NCBI GenBank assembly: GCA_963695375.1
Contig: OY968767.1
Location: 992,001 to 1,056,000, forward strand
Length of the DNA stretch: 64,000 bases
Reading direction: 5' to 3'
Source of the DNA: JACCVL01 sp963695375
GTDB lineage: Bacteria > Actinomycetota > Actinomycetes > Propionibacteriales > Nocardioidaceae
The notes below the pieces were generated by a model. That model worked only from the letters and a program-made list of their open reading frames with translations, made no database searches and was not told the DNA's origin. The position numbers were made by a program, and so were the translations under genes. Below are positions 33,654-42,378 of the stretch, piece after piece; the first letter of the stretch is position 1, and every line of letters starts with the position of its first letter.

Positions 33654-34286
33654 CTAGAGGTACATGCCGCCACCGTGGCCGGGCCGGTCCGTCGCGCCGT
33701 CCTGGCCCTGCTCGTGCGGCGGCATGCTCGGCACCGACCCACCGGGTCCACTCGGCAGCGCCCGGCGCATCTGCTCCAGCTGCGCCCGGGCAGCCATCTG
33801 CTGGGCGTAGATCGCGGTCTGGATACCGTGGAACAGTCCCTCGAGCCAGCCCACCAGCTGGGCCTGCGCGATGCGCAGCTCGGAGTCGGATGGCGTTCCC
33901 GTCCCGAACGGCAGGCTCAGCCGCTCCAGCTCCTCCACGAGCTCGGGCGCGAGGCCGTCCTCCAGCTCCTTGATGGAGGAGTGGTGGATGTCCCGGAGCC
34001 GGGCGCGGCTCGCGTCGTCGAGCGGCGCCGCCTTCACCTCCTCGAGCAACTGGCGGATCATGCTGCCGATCCGCATCACCTTGGCCGGTTGCTCCACCAG
34101 GTCGGTGAGGGGTCGCTGACCCTCGCCGTCCGACCCGTCGTCGGCGGCGTCGTCCGGCACCGCCGACCCGTCGGGGCCGATCACCGCATACCGGGCGTCG
34201 GACTGCCGACCGGACTCCTCGCCGGCCGGGCCGCCCTGGCCGGTCGCGGCGGGCTCGTGGGCGTGCTCGGATCGCTGATCGCTCAT
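33654..34286 (-). CDS. bpa: Bacterial proteasome activator Bpa/PafE
   Basis: 210 residues. The core LTDLVEQPAKVMRIGSMIRQ and LVGWLEGLFHGIQTAIYAQQ match the ring-forming activator that opens the 20S proteasome without ATP. The C-terminal tetrapeptide is GMYL where mycobacterial PafE ends GQYL; Tyr-Leu, which docks into the 20S pocket, is kept. An acidic, low-complexity N-terminal 60 residues precedes the core. The proteasome genes prcA and prcB are not in the window. Convergent with the VanX-like gene. Confidence 0.95.
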   Translation of the reverse strand: MSDQRSEHAHEPAATGQGGPAGEESGRQSDARYAVIGPDGSAVPDDAADDGSDGEGQRPLTDLVEQPAKVMRIGSMIRQLLEEVKAAPLDDASRARLRDIHHSSIKELEDGLAPELVEELERLSLPFGTGTPSDSELRIAQAQLVGWLEGLFHGIQTAIYAQQMAARAQLEQMRRALPSGPGGSVPSMPPHEQGQDGATDRPGHGGGMYL

Positions 34287-34292
34287 GCCCCG

Positions 34293-34298
34293 AGCCTA
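34293..34298 (-). promoter_or_regulatory. -10 hexamer of bpa
   Basis: TAGGCT on the minus strand ends 6 nt before ATG 34286. Confidence 0.6.
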
Positions 34299-34318
34299 CG
34301 GACTCGGGCTGACGGTGC

Positions 34319-35299
34319 TCACTCCAGGACGAGCAGCACCTTGCCGACGACCTCGCCGCTGTCCATCAGCCGGTGTGCGTCACCGGCCTGGTCGAGCGGC
34401 AGCCGGGCGTGCACGACCGGCCGGACCGTGCCCGCGTCGACGAGCGGCCACACGTTCTCGCGGACCGATGCGACGATCGCGGCCTTCTCGGCGACCGGCC
34501 GCGACCGCAACGTCGTGGCCAGCAGCGCGGCGCGCTTGGCAAGCATCGCCCCGAGGTCGAGCTCGGCCTTGGAACCGCCCTGCATGCCGATCACCACCAG
34601 CCGCCCGGAGGTGGCAAGGACCGTGATGTTCCGCATCAGGTAGGCGGCGCCGAGCATGTCCAGGACGACGTCCGCGCCGTGGCCGTCGGTCGCCGCCCGA
34701 ACCTCCTCGACGAAGTCCTGCTGGTGGTAGTCGACGAGGATGGACGCGCCGTACGACGCACACTGCTCCAGCCGCGCCGCCGAGCCGGCGGTGACCGCGA
34801 CCGTGGCGCCGAGCGCGGCCCCGAGCTGGGTCGCCATCGTGCCGATGCCGCCGGCTCCGCCGTGGACGAGCAGGACCTCGTCCGGCCGCAGGCCGGCGAG
34901 CATGAACACGTTGGACCAGACCGTCGCGGTGACCTCGGGCAGTGCGGCGGCGTCGACGAGGTCGACGCCGCGCGGGACCGGCAGCAGCTGTCCGGCCGGC
35001 ACCGCGACCAGCTCGGCGTACCCCCCACCGGCGAGCAGCGCGCACACCTCGTCGCCCGCCCGCCAGCCGGTGACCTCGGCTCCGACCGCCTGTACGACGC
35101 CGGAGCACTCCAGCCCCAGCACCTCCGACGCCCCCGGCGGCGGCGGGTAGTGGCCCTCGCGTTGCAGCAGGTCGGCCCGGTTCACCCCCGCCGCGCGCAC
35201 CCGCACCAGGACGTCACCGGGGCCGGGCTGGGGATCGTCGACGGTCCCGGTGCCGAGCACCTCCGGCCCACCGTCGCCGGAGCAGCGAACCGCCCGCAT
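34319..35299 (-). CDS. Quinone oxidoreductase-like MDR protein
   Basis: 326 residues from ATG 35299, which follows the upstream TGA after one base (TGACATG), so translation is coupled. Medium-chain reductase fold of the zeta-crystallin/QOR type: VRAAGVNRADLLQREGHYPPPPG near 35-57, VLVHGGAGGIGTMATQLG as NADPH loop near 145, and a C-terminal KVLLVLE. Catalytic zinc ligands are absent, as in QOR. It should reduce quinones or enals with NADPH. Operon with the DUF6457 gene. Confidence 0.9.
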   Translation of the reverse strand: MRAVRCSGDGGPEVLGTGTVDDPQPGPGDVLVRVRAAGVNRADLLQREGHYPPPPGASEVLGLECSGVVQAVGAEVTGWRAGDEVCALLAGGGYAELVAVPAGQLLPVPRGVDLVDAAALPEVTATVWSNVFMLAGLRPDEVLLVHGGAGGIGTMATQLGAALGATVAVTAGSAARLEQCASYGASILVDYHQQDFVEEVRAATDGHGADVVLDMLGAAYLMRNITVLATSGRLVVIGMQGGSKAELDLGAMLAKRAALLATTLRSRPVAEKAAIVASVRENVWPLVDAGTVRPVVHARLPLDQAGDAHRLMDSGEVVGKVLLVLE

Positions 35300-35300
35300 G

Positions 35301-35591
35301 TCAGGCCCGCCCGGGGGCGCGTCCCGACGCACCGTCCGGGTCGTCGGGCTCGTCCTCCTCGGGCGGCGGGAGCAGTCCGAGCACCCGGTCGGCGAGCGGT
35401 CCGAGCTCGGCGCCGCCGCGGCCGAGCGCCACGCCGAGCAGGAAGGTGGTCACCGGCGCCGCCGGGCGAGCGACCCGGTGCGCCGATTCGCGGGCCACGT
35501 CGAGGACCAGGCGAACGTCGACGTCCGGGTCCAGACCCAGCTCCTCGGTCATCCGGCGGATCCAGGCGTTCATCGGCGCGGGCTCGTTCAC
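35301..35591 (-). CDS. DUF6457 domain protein
   Basis: 96 residues, GTG 35591 with GAGGAG 7 nt upstream. A compact helical domain (AWIRRMTEELGLDPDVDV, VLDVARESAHRVARPAAPVTTFLLGVALG) followed by an acidic tail. The DUF6457 family is often met near molybdopterin genes in actinobacteria, but none are here. Function unknown. First gene of a two-gene operon with the quinone reductase. Confidence 0.75.
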   Translation of the reverse strand: MNEPAPMNAWIRRMTEELGLDPDVDVRLVLDVARESAHRVARPAAPVTTFLLGVALGRGGAELGPLADRVLGLLPPPEEDEPDDPDGASGRAPGRA

Positions 35592-35684
35592 TCATGCTCC
35601 TCGGGGTGCGACTCCGGCTGCCCGGGACGGGCGCCGCAACCCCCGAGTCTGGCACCGGTCCGGCCGGCGGGGCAGCATGGCTCC

Positions 35685-36509
35685 ATGAGCAGCACGCAGC
35701 ACAGCGCGGCCTCGGTGCGGGTGGCCTTGGTACAGACCGCGGCGGTGCCCGACTCGGAGCAGCAGCGCAAGACCGTCCAGGGCTGGTGTGACCTGCTGGC
35801 CGAGGCGTCGGGCCCCGCGCCGGACCTGGTGGTCTTCCCCGAGGGGGTCATGCACGACTTCGGCCCACCGGACCACGACCTCGCCGCCACGGCTGAGCCG
35901 CTGGACGGTCCCTTCGTCGGCCTGCTCGCCGATCAGGCGCGCCGGCTCGGAGCGGTCGTCGTGGCCGGCATGTTCGAGCGTGGCGACGACGATCGGTTGC
36001 CGTACAACACCCTGGCAGCGGTCGGGCCGGACGGCACCCTCTTGGGCGCGAGTCGCAAGCTGCACCTCTACGACTCCTTCGGCTACCGCGAGTCGGACCG
36101 GTTGCGGGGCGGGTCGCTGGAGCCGGTGACCGTTCGTGTCGGGCCGCTGACGGTCGGGCTGATGACCTGCTACGACCTGCGCTTCCCCGAGTACGCCAGG
36201 CTGCTGGTCGACGCCGGGGCCGACGCGCTGTGCGTCCCGGCGGCGTGGGTGCGCGGGCCGTTGAAGGAGGACCACTGGGTCACGCTGCTGCGGGCCCGGG
36301 CGATCGAGAACACCGTCTACGCCCTCGGCGCGGCTCAGTGCGGCCGCACCTACTGCGGGCACACCCAGATCGTGGATCCGCTGGGAATCGCGGTGGCGGC
36401 GGCCGGTGACGAGGAGACCGTCGTGCGGGCGGAGCTCGACCCGGGCCGCCTCGTCGAGGCCCGCGAGCGCAACCCGGCGCTCACCCACCGCCGGATTCGC
36501 GTGGGCTGA
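35685..36509 (+). CDS. Carbon-nitrogen hydrolase, omega-amidase/nitrilase-like
   Basis: 274 residues. The Glu-Lys-Cys triad is complete: Glu in VVFPEGV, Lys in ASRKLHLYD and Cys in GLMTCYDLRFPEYARLL. Loop sequences resemble omega-amidase/NIT2-type deaminated-glutathione amidase enzymes, which hydrolyse side-products of transamination or glutathione repair. CAGCAT ends 6 nt before the ATG at 35685. Stands as a single gene between two unrelated units. Confidence 0.88.
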   Translation: MSSTQHSAASVRVALVQTAAVPDSEQQRKTVQGWCDLLAEASGPAPDLVVFPEGVMHDFGPPDHDLAATAEPLDGPFVGLLADQARRLGAVVVAGMFERGDDDRLPYNTLAAVGPDGTLLGASRKLHLYDSFGYRESDRLRGGSLEPVTVRVGPLTVGLMTCYDLRFPEYARLLVDAGADALCVPAAWVRGPLKEDHWVTLLRARAIENTVYALGAAQCGRTYCGHTQIVDPLGIAVAAAGDEETVVRAELDPGRLVEARERNPALTHRRIRVG

Positions 36510-36571
36510 CCGGCGCGCCCGTCGGCGTGGGATACTCGATGGTCCGCTGAACCGAGCAACCCCGAGGTGTC

Positions 36572-37660
36572 GTGTCCGCTCAGGACCTCCGAGGCCGGCC
36601 CCGTGCCGGTCGCAGCGCGGCCGAGGTCGGGGCGTCCGCGCCGTGGCAGGCGCCTGCGCCGCCGGGTGGGCTGGCGCGCAGGCTCGCGCGCGGCACGGGG
36701 GTCACCGGCTGGTTGCTCGCGTGGACGGCGGCGGTCGCCGCGTCGACGACGGTGCTCGTCGAAGCCGACGTGCCGGGGTGGGTGGCACCGGCCGGTGCCG
36801 GTGCGCTGACCGTGCTGCACACCGTCCTGCTGAGCCGTCGCGCCGGCGGCAGGGTGGTCGGGTGGGGACTGCTCGTCGCGGTCTTGGTGGTCGCGGGGCT
36901 GGTCTGGGCCGAGTCGTGGACACTGTCCGCGGTGGCCGTGCTGTGCGCGGTGACCGCGGCGGTCGCCGCGGTGCTCGTGACCCGACCCGCCGCGACTGTG
37001 CCGGGCGCCGCCGCCGAGCTGACGCTGGCCATCGCGGTCGCGTCCGCGGGCGGCGTCGGCGTCGCCGCCGTCGGCGCTCCACTCGAGCCGCAGCGCTTCG
37101 CCCTGCTGGTGGTCGGAGCCGCGCTCGCTCTGGGCATCGCCGTGGTCTGGAACCTCGGCGCCGGCCTGCACGGGATGGGACGACGCGGGTTGCTCCTCGT
37201 CGTCGGGGGAGCGGCGCTGGTCACCGCGCTCGTCGTCTACACCGAGGTGTTGAGCCGCTACGGCGCCTCGGTGCTGGTGGACCCGTTCGAGCGGGCGGCC
37301 GACTGGTCCGCGGACAACCTCGGCGGGGTGCCCCGCCCGGTGGAGGCCATGCTCGGGTTCCCCGCCCTGCTGTGGGGGGTCGCCACCCGCTCGGAGCGCC
37401 GGCAGGGCTGGTGGATCTGCGCGTTCGGTGTCCTCGGCACCGCGGCCGTCGCGACCACCCTGGCGGCCCCTCGCCTCGATCCCGCGTACGCGGCGACCTC
37501 GCTCGGCTACTCGGCCGCCATCGGCCTGGTGCTGGGACTGGTGGTGCTGCGGATCGACCGGTCGCTGGCCGGTTCGAAGCGGTCCGGCCGCCGGGCGGCC
37601 CGGACCGCGCCCGCCGTCGGCACCAGGCCGGAGCCGGCGCGGAGCCACCCGCTGCGCTGA
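36572..37660 (+). CDS. Multi-pass membrane protein of unknown function
   Basis: 362 residues, GTG start with GAGGTG upstream. A disordered N-terminal 45 residues precede about nine hydrophobic segments between 45 and 330, very rich in Ala, Val, Leu and Gly, then a basic C-terminal tail. I cannot tie it to a named transporter family. The next gene, a small biotinyl protein, follows after 67 nt with its own possible -10 (TAGCGT at 37665). Confidence 0.7.
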   Translation: MSAQDLRGRPRAGRSAAEVGASAPWQAPAPPGGLARRLARGTGVTGWLLAWTAAVAASTTVLVEADVPGWVAPAGAGALTVLHTVLLSRRAGGRVVGWGLLVAVLVVAGLVWAESWTLSAVAVLCAVTAAVAAVLVTRPAATVPGAAAELTLAIAVASAGGVGVAAVGAPLEPQRFALLVVGAALALGIAVVWNLGAGLHGMGRRGLLLVVGGAALVTALVVYTEVLSRYGASVLVDPFERAADWSADNLGGVPRPVEAMLGFPALLWGVATRSERRQGWWICAFGVLGTAAVATTLAAPRLDPAYAATSLGYSAAIGLVLGLVVLRIDRSLAGSKRSGRRAARTAPAVGTRPEPARSHPLR

Positions 37661-37727
37661 GGTGTAGCGTCGGGCCGCCGCCGGGACGCCGTGCTTGCGG
37701 CACCCACCCCGCGGAGGGAGACGTCCA

Positions 37728-37967
37728 GTGGCCAACGGCAGCGGCGCCGACCGGGGCACCGAGATCGTCGCGGAGATGGTGGCGAACGTCTGGAAGGTCG
37801 TGGCCAGCCAGGGCCAGCGGCTGGAGGCAGGCGACACGGTGGTGATCCTCGAGTCGATGAAGATGGAGATCCCGGTCCTGACCGAGTTCGCCGGCACCGT
37901 GCTGGAGGTCCGCGTCGACGAGGGTGACGTGGTGCAAGAGGGGGACGTGCTCGCGGTCGTCCGCTGA
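37728..37967 (+). CDS. Free-standing biotinyl domain protein (TB7.3-like)
   Basis: 79 residues; GTG 37728 with GGAGGGAG 8 nt upstream. The whole protein is a biotinyl domain with ESMKMEIPV, Lys being the biotinylation site, and closing DEGDVVQEGDVLAVV. It closely resembles the mycobacterial biotinylated protein TB7.3. It is not next to any carboxylase; the MCC alpha subunit 29 kb away has its own carrier domain. Its carboxylase partner is unknown. Confidence 0.9.
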   Translation: MANGSGADRGTEIVAEMVANVWKVVASQGQRLEAGDTVVILESMKMEIPVLTEFAGTVLEVRVDEGDVVQEGDVLAVVR

Positions 37968-37977
37968 TGCGAGAATC

Positions 37978-38000
37978 CCGGCACCCCGGAGGGGTGCCGG
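37978..38000. repeat. Perfect 10-bp inverted repeat across the tRNA-Ser(TGA) 5' end
   Basis: Arms CCGGCACCCC and GGGGTGCCGG flank a 3-nt GGA. The right arm is the tRNA acceptor/D-arm start, so the leader could fold onto the tRNA. Confidence 0.9.
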
Positions 38001-38079
38001 AGTGGCCTATCGGAACCGCCTTGAAAGCGGTCGCTGGCAGCGATGTCAGCCGCGGGTTCGAATCCCGCCCCCTCTGCCA
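37988..38079 (+). tRNA. tRNA-Ser(TGA)
   Basis: 92 nt including an encoded CCA. The acceptor stem GGAGGGG pairs with CCCCTCT (one G-T). The anticodon loop is CTTGAAA with TGA anticodon, a long variable arm follows as expected for serine, and the T loop is GGTTCGAATCC. Reads UCA and probably other UCN codons by wobble. Discriminator base G. Confidence 0.95.
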
Positions 38080-38134
38080 CGGGTCGCCCGGACCGCTCCG
38101 GGCGGCCGCCCACGCACCGATCCCGAGGAGCGAC

Positions 38135-38683
38135 GTGCCCGCGAACGGCCCCACCGGGGCGACCGACTTCCACCTCGCCCGCGGCCAGGCGGTCGCGGTG
38201 CTCGGGCGGGTCGCGGTGCTCGCGGGGGGAGCGGTGCTTGCGGCCGTCGTCTCGGTGTCGGTGCTGGACACCGGCCTGTGGCGATCAGTGGCCGGGTGGA
38301 GCTTCGGCGCCCTGGGCGTCACGGCCGCGGTCCTGACGGTGGCGGCCGCGGTCCGCGTGCTGCGCCCTCCGGTGCTGGTGCGCCTGGACGCCACCGGCAT
38401 CGAGGTGCGTGTCCTTCGCGGCTGGGGAGGCCGGAGGCTCGCCTGGCCCGACGTCCGCACCGTGCGCCGGGTGCGACCGGCGGGCGGGGCGTGCCTGGTG
38501 GTGGTGCACGCGGACGGCGGCCGGACGGTGTTGGCGGAGCGGATGATCGCCGAGGGGGGCGCAGCGCTGGCGGCCGCTCTGGGCGCGCGACTCGACGGTG
38601 CACATCGGCAGCGTCGGCTGGGGCGGGACGACGTTGCGCGCGGTGGCGGCGATGGCAACGGTGGCGGAGGTGGCGGGATTTGA
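38135..38683 (+). CDS. Small membrane protein with PH-like domain
   Basis: 182 residues, GTG 38135 preceded by GAGGAG. Two N-terminal membrane helices (LGRVAVLAGGAVLAAVVSVSVL; SFGALGVTAAVLTVAAAVRVL) lead to a beta-rich part with the pattern of a bacterial PH-like domain (VLVRLDATGIEVRVLRGWGG...LAWPDVRTVRRV). Its end is Gly-rich and its last 22 nt lie inside the antisense tRNA-Ser(GCT) gene. Function unknown. Confidence 0.65.
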   Translation: MPANGPTGATDFHLARGQAVAVLGRVAVLAGGAVLAAVVSVSVLDTGLWRSVAGWSFGALGVTAAVLTVAAAVRVLRPPVLVRLDATGIEVRVLRGWGGRRLAWPDVRTVRRVRPAGGACLVVVHADGGRTVLAERMIAEGGAALAAALGARLDGAHRQRRLGRDDVARGGGDGNGGGGGGI

Positions 38684-38755
38684 ACCCGCGAGAGGGGATG
38701 AACCCTCAACCCGCTTAGCAGGCGGGCGCCATAGACCGGACTAGGCGACACCTCC
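38662..38755 (-). tRNA. tRNA-Ser(GCT)
   Basis: 94 nt with encoded CCA. Acceptor GGAGGTG pairs perfectly with CACCTCC, the anticodon loop is CTGCTAA (GCT), the variable arm is long, and the discriminator is G. Reads AGC and AGU. It overlaps the 3' end of the PH-like gene on the other strand. Confidence 0.95.
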
Positions 38756-38919
38756 ACGTCGCCCACCATCGGCGTGCAACGAGGCGTCACGGTACCCGTG
38801 TGACCGAGACGCCAGCAAAGCGGTCCCGCAATGGGCCGTTCGGACCATGTCCCTCAGCCAGACGGGTGATTGTCGGGACGAGATGTGCCGATGCGGCGCT
38901 GTGTCGTTTTCGTCCTCCC

Positions 38920-38925
38920 TAGCCT
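38920..38925 (+). promoter_or_regulatory. -10 hexamer of the DUF11 surface-protein gene
   Basis: TAGCCT ends 6 nt before GTG 38932; the upstream 30 nt are T-rich compared with neighbours. Confidence 0.55.
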
Positions 38926-38931
38926 TGCAGT

Positions 38932-40257
38932 GTGCGGAGCGGAAATGGTCGCCTCCCCCGCGCGGGTGTGCGAATTGCAGTCTTGTCGGGCCTCCTGGTG
39001 GGGGCCCTCTTCGTCATGCTTCCGGTTGCGCCGCCGGCGGCAGCCGACTTCAGCTGTACCGGCAGCCCGCCCCGGGGCCCGGTCGAATCCCGCACCGCGC
39101 CGTCGGCTGCCGGTGCCGGCGCGGTGGTGCGGTCACGGGTGGCGGGGATGGACCGGCTCGATCTGGCCGACCCGACCGCCCCGGTGAACGGGGTTGTCGG
39201 CCCGACGCAGGATCCGACCCAGGATCCGACCCAGGACCCGACTCAGGACCTGCCCGACGGTCCGGCCGAACCGCCTCCCGACGAGCCGACCGACGGTCCC
39301 ACCGACACAGGCCCGGGTGACTCCTCGGACCTGCCGTCCGACAGCACGAACACCGGACCGCTGGGGGACGTGCTGTCCGACCTGTCCCTCGACGTGACCT
39401 CCAGCCCCGCCACGGTGACGCAGGGCGAGGTGGTGACGATCGCGATCGTGGTGCACAACGCCGGTCCCGATACCGACCCGGGCGTCCAGGTCACCCAGGC
39501 GATCCCGGCGGGTGCCGTCCCCCAGTCGCCGGTCGATGGTCTGAACCCGGCCACCGGGCTGCTCGACCTCGGACCCGTCCAGGTGGGTGAGACCGTCACC
39601 ATCGAGATCCCGGTGATGCTGCCTGACGCGGACGGCGGCGTCGTGACGACGCCGACGGTGCTGGGGGAGGCTTCGGACGGGTATGAGCTCGACGATCAGG
39701 CGTGCACGCTCGTCACCGTCGTCCCGGCGACCGGGCCGGCCCACAACGGCGGCGGTGCCGGCGGCGCTCCCGACCCGGACGACGTGATCGCGCCGGACTA
39801 CGACGGCGGGGACGGGTCGGGCACCGGCTCCGGCGACGGGCCGGGTGCCGGGACGGACGCGGCTGACGGCTCCGGTGCCGGCTCCGGTGCCGGCTCCGGG
39901 GTCGGCTCCGGAGGCGACGGCACCTCGTCGCCGGGCTCGGATGATCCGGGTGGCTCCGGGAGTGCCGACGGTCCCCCGGGTGACTCAGCAGGCGGGGCCG
40001 ACCAGGGCGAGGGCGGTGACGACGGCGGATCGACCGGCGCTGCCGCCGGGCCCCCGGTGCCGGGACTGCCGGACCGCGGGGAGACGCCGGCCGAGCCCGA
40101 CGCCGACCCGGACGCCACGGCGGCGAGCGAGCCGACCTCCGGCTTCGGCCCGCCGAACCCGCGGGACGTGCTCGCGTTGAGCGGGTGGTTGCTGCTGGGC
40201 GCCGGCGTGGTGGTCCTCGCCGTGAGGGACGCGCGGCAGCGGCGCCGCTGGCGCTGA
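38932..40257 (+). CDS. Secreted DUF11 protein with C-terminal membrane anchor
   Basis: 441 residues. Signal peptide (VRIAVLSGLLVGALFVMLPVAPPAAA), then a tandem PTQD repeat (about 91-106), an acidic Pro-rich spacer, one DUF11 beta-sandwich (about 150-270; VTIAIVVHNAGPDTDPGVQVTQ), a long Gly/Ser/Asp-rich stalk (about 280-400), and a final membrane helix (LALSGWLLLGAGVVVLAV) with a basic tail. No LPXTG. It looks like a stalked cell-surface protein; partner or ligand unknown. Confidence 0.8.
   Translation: MRSGNGRLPRAGVRIAVLSGLLVGALFVMLPVAPPAAADFSCTGSPPRGPVESRTAPSAAGAGAVVRSRVAGMDRLDLADPTAPVNGVVGPTQDPTQDPTQDPTQDLPDGPAEPPPDEPTDGPTDTGPGDSSDLPSDSTNTGPLGDVLSDLSLDVTSSPATVTQGEVVTIAIVVHNAGPDTDPGVQVTQAIPAGAVPQSPVDGLNPATGLLDLGPVQVGETVTIEIPVMLPDADGGVVTTPTVLGEASDGYELDDQACTLVTVVPATGPAHNGGGAGGAPDPDDVIAPDYDGGDGSGTGSGDGPGAGTDAADGSGAGSGAGSGVGSGGDGTSSPGSDDPGGSGSADGPPGDSAGGADQGEGGDDGGSTGAAAGPPVPGLPDRGETPAEPDADPDATAASEPTSGFGPPNPRDVLALSGWLLLGAGVVVLAVRDARQRRRWR
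39202..39249 (+). repeat. Four-unit 12-bp coding repeat (PTQD)
   Basis: CCGACGCAGGAT, CCGACCCAGGAT, CCGACCCAGGAC and CCGACTCAGGAC in tandem encode Pro-Thr-Gln-Asp four times near the N-terminus of the surface protein. Confidence 0.9.
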
Positions 40258-40264
40258 GCCGCGG

Positions 40265-42133
40265 TCAGCCGCCGAGCCGGGCGCGCAGGCCGTCGAGCTC
40301 GGTCCAGAGCACGGCCGGCAGCTTGTCACCGATCTTCTCGAACCATGAGGTGATCAGCGGCAGCTCCTTGCGCCACTCCTCCGCATCCACCTCGAGAACG
40401 CCGCGGATGTCCGCCTCGTCGGCGTCCAGCCCGTCGGTGTCCAGGCTCTCGTAGGTGGGGACGTAGCCGATCGGAGTCTCGACCGCGTCCGCGCGGCCCT
40501 CGATCCGGTCGACGACCCACTTCAGCACCCGGCCGTTCTCGCCGAAGCCCGGCCAGAGGAAGCCACCGTCGTCGTCGCGACGGAACCAGTTGACGTAGAA
40601 GATCCGCGGCAGCTTGGCGGCGTCGTGGGTCTTGCCGGTCTCGATCCAGTGCCCGAGGTAGTCGCCCGCGTGATAGCCGATGAACGGCAGCATCGCCATC
40701 GGGTCGCGCCGCACCACGCCGACCTCACCGGTGGCGGCGGCGGTGGTCTCCGACGACAGCGTCGCGCCCATGAAGGTGCCGTGTGTCCAGTCCCTCGCCT
40801 CGGTGACCAGCGGGACGGTGTCCTTGCGTCGGCCGCCGAAGAGGATCGCGTCGATCGGGACGCCCTTGGGGTCGTCGTACTCGGGCGCGAGGATCGGGCA
40901 CTGCTTGATCGGCGTGCAGTAGCGGCTGTTCGGGTGGCTCGACGGCTCGTCGGAGTCCGGCGTCCAGTCCTTCTTCTTCCACGACGTGGCGTGGTCGGGC
41001 ATGCCTTCCATGCCCTCCCACCAGATGTCGCCGTCGTCGGTCAGCGCGACGTTGGTGAACACCGAGTTGCCCCGGTCGAGGGTGCGGACGGCATTCGGGT
41101 TGGTCTTGTGGTTCGTGCCCGGGGCGACGCCGAAGAAGCCGTACTCGGGGTTGATCGCGTACAGCCGTCCGTCGTCGCCGAAACGCATCCAGGCGATGTC
41201 GTCGCCGAGCGTCTCGACCTTCCAGTCCGTGAGGGTGGGCTGGAGCATGGCCAGGTTGGTCTTGCCACAGGCGCTGGGGAAGGCGGCGGCGACGTACTTG
41301 ACCACGCCGTCGGGGGAGGTCAGCTTCAGGATCAGCATGTGCTCGGCCAGCCAGCCCTCGTCGCGGGCGATCGCGGAGGCGATCCGCAGGGCGTAGCACT
41401 TCTTGCCGAGCAGCGAGTTGCCGCCGTAGCCGGAGCCGAACGACCAGATCGCCCGCTCCTCGGGGAAGTGGCTGATGTACTTGGTGTCGTTGCACGGCCA
41501 CGGGACGTCGTCCTGGCCCGGCTCCAGCGGGGCGCCGACCGAGTGCAGGCAGGGCACGAACGGCGCCTCCAGCTCCTCGATCCGGTCCAGGACACGGCGG
41601 CCCATCCGGGCCATCACCCGCATCGAGGCGACGACGTAGGCCGAGTCGGTGATCTCGACGCCGAACTTCGGCTCCTCGGCCTCCAGGTGGCCCATGACGA
41701 ACGGGATGACGTACATGGTCCGGCCGCGCATGCACCCGCGGTACAGCTCGGTCATCGTGGCCTTCATCTCGGCCGGGTCCATCCAGTTGTTGGTGGGACC
41801 GGCGTCGGCCTCGTCGGCCGAGCAGATGTAGGTGCGGTCCTCGACCCGGGCGACGTCGGTCGGGTCGGTCGCGGCCCAGAACGAGTTCGGCTTCTTGGCC
41901 GGGTCGAGCTGGGTGAACGTGCCGCTCGCGACCAGTGCCTCGGTGAGCGTGCTCCACTCCTCGTCGGAGCCGTCGCACCAGTGCACGTGGTCCGGCTGCG
42001 TCAGCGCCGCCACCTCGTCGACCCAGGCCTGCAGTCCAGGGTGGGAGCTGCGGGAGTTGCTCTGCGGCTGGCCGGCCGCCTCCGTGGTGCCGGCGGGCTT
42101 GCTGCCCGTGCCGGTGGCGGTCTCGGCGGTCAT
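40265..42133 (-). CDS. pckG: Phosphoenolpyruvate carboxykinase (GTP)
   Basis: 622 residues, the usual length for the GTP enzyme. Visible signatures: the P-loop FPSACGKTNLAML (about 284-296) containing the reactive Cys, the metal-site blocks preceding it, WMRFGDDGRLYAINPE, the GRRKDTVPLV loop, and the lid/nucleotide motif NWFRRDDDGGFLWPGFGENGR near the end (quoted in pieces). It converts oxaloacetate to PEP for gluconeogenesis in the cytoplasm. The N-terminal 30 residues are low-complexity. Its stop is 7 nt from that of the surface-protein gene. Confidence 0.96.
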   Translation of the reverse strand: MTAETATGTGSKPAGTTEAAGQPQSNSRSSHPGLQAWVDEVAALTQPDHVHWCDGSDEEWSTLTEALVASGTFTQLDPAKKPNSFWAATDPTDVARVEDRTYICSADEADAGPTNNWMDPAEMKATMTELYRGCMRGRTMYVIPFVMGHLEAEEPKFGVEITDSAYVVASMRVMARMGRRVLDRIEELEAPFVPCLHSVGAPLEPGQDDVPWPCNDTKYISHFPEERAIWSFGSGYGGNSLLGKKCYALRIASAIARDEGWLAEHMLILKLTSPDGVVKYVAAAFPSACGKTNLAMLQPTLTDWKVETLGDDIAWMRFGDDGRLYAINPEYGFFGVAPGTNHKTNPNAVRTLDRGNSVFTNVALTDDGDIWWEGMEGMPDHATSWKKKDWTPDSDEPSSHPNSRYCTPIKQCPILAPEYDDPKGVPIDAILFGGRRKDTVPLVTEARDWTHGTFMGATLSSETTAAATGEVGVVRRDPMAMLPFIGYHAGDYLGHWIETGKTHDAAKLPRIFYVNWFRRDDDGGFLWPGFGENGRVLKWVVDRIEGRADAVETPIGYVPTYESLDTDGLDADEADIRGVLEVDAEEWRKELPLITSWFEKIGDKLPAVLWTELDGLRARLGG

Positions 42134-42172
42134 CCCTGCTCGTCCCCTTCGCAGTCCGCGGCGCTGGACGGG

Positions 42173-42192
42173 GGTCTCCAGCTGAGGAGACC
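42173..42192 (-). promoter_or_regulatory. Hairpin in the pckG leader region
   Basis: Arms GGTCTCC and GGAGACC are perfect inverted repeats around AGCTGA, about 40 nt upstream of the pckG start. If transcribed it would form a 7-bp stem in the 5' leader. No known riboswitch pattern is recognised. Confidence 0.3.
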
Positions 42193-42378
42193 GGCCCCGC
42201 GCTCGCGGCTCTAGGTCGACTCCGTGCACGTGACGGACTGTTGGGGGTCACCGTAGACCCGCCAGTTGGAGCGGGGCGAGTCGATGGCTGGTGAACATGC
42301 TCACAAGCGGTGCCCCGGGATCGCGTTTCGGAGCGGTCCGGCAGTCGCGCTAGAGTGCGAGGCCGGTCAGCCCGACCA

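Noticed and set aside
38662..38755. Integration site or genomic island at the tRNA-Ser genes
   Set aside because: I looked for a repeated tRNA 3' end and integrase frames near all five tRNA genes and found none.
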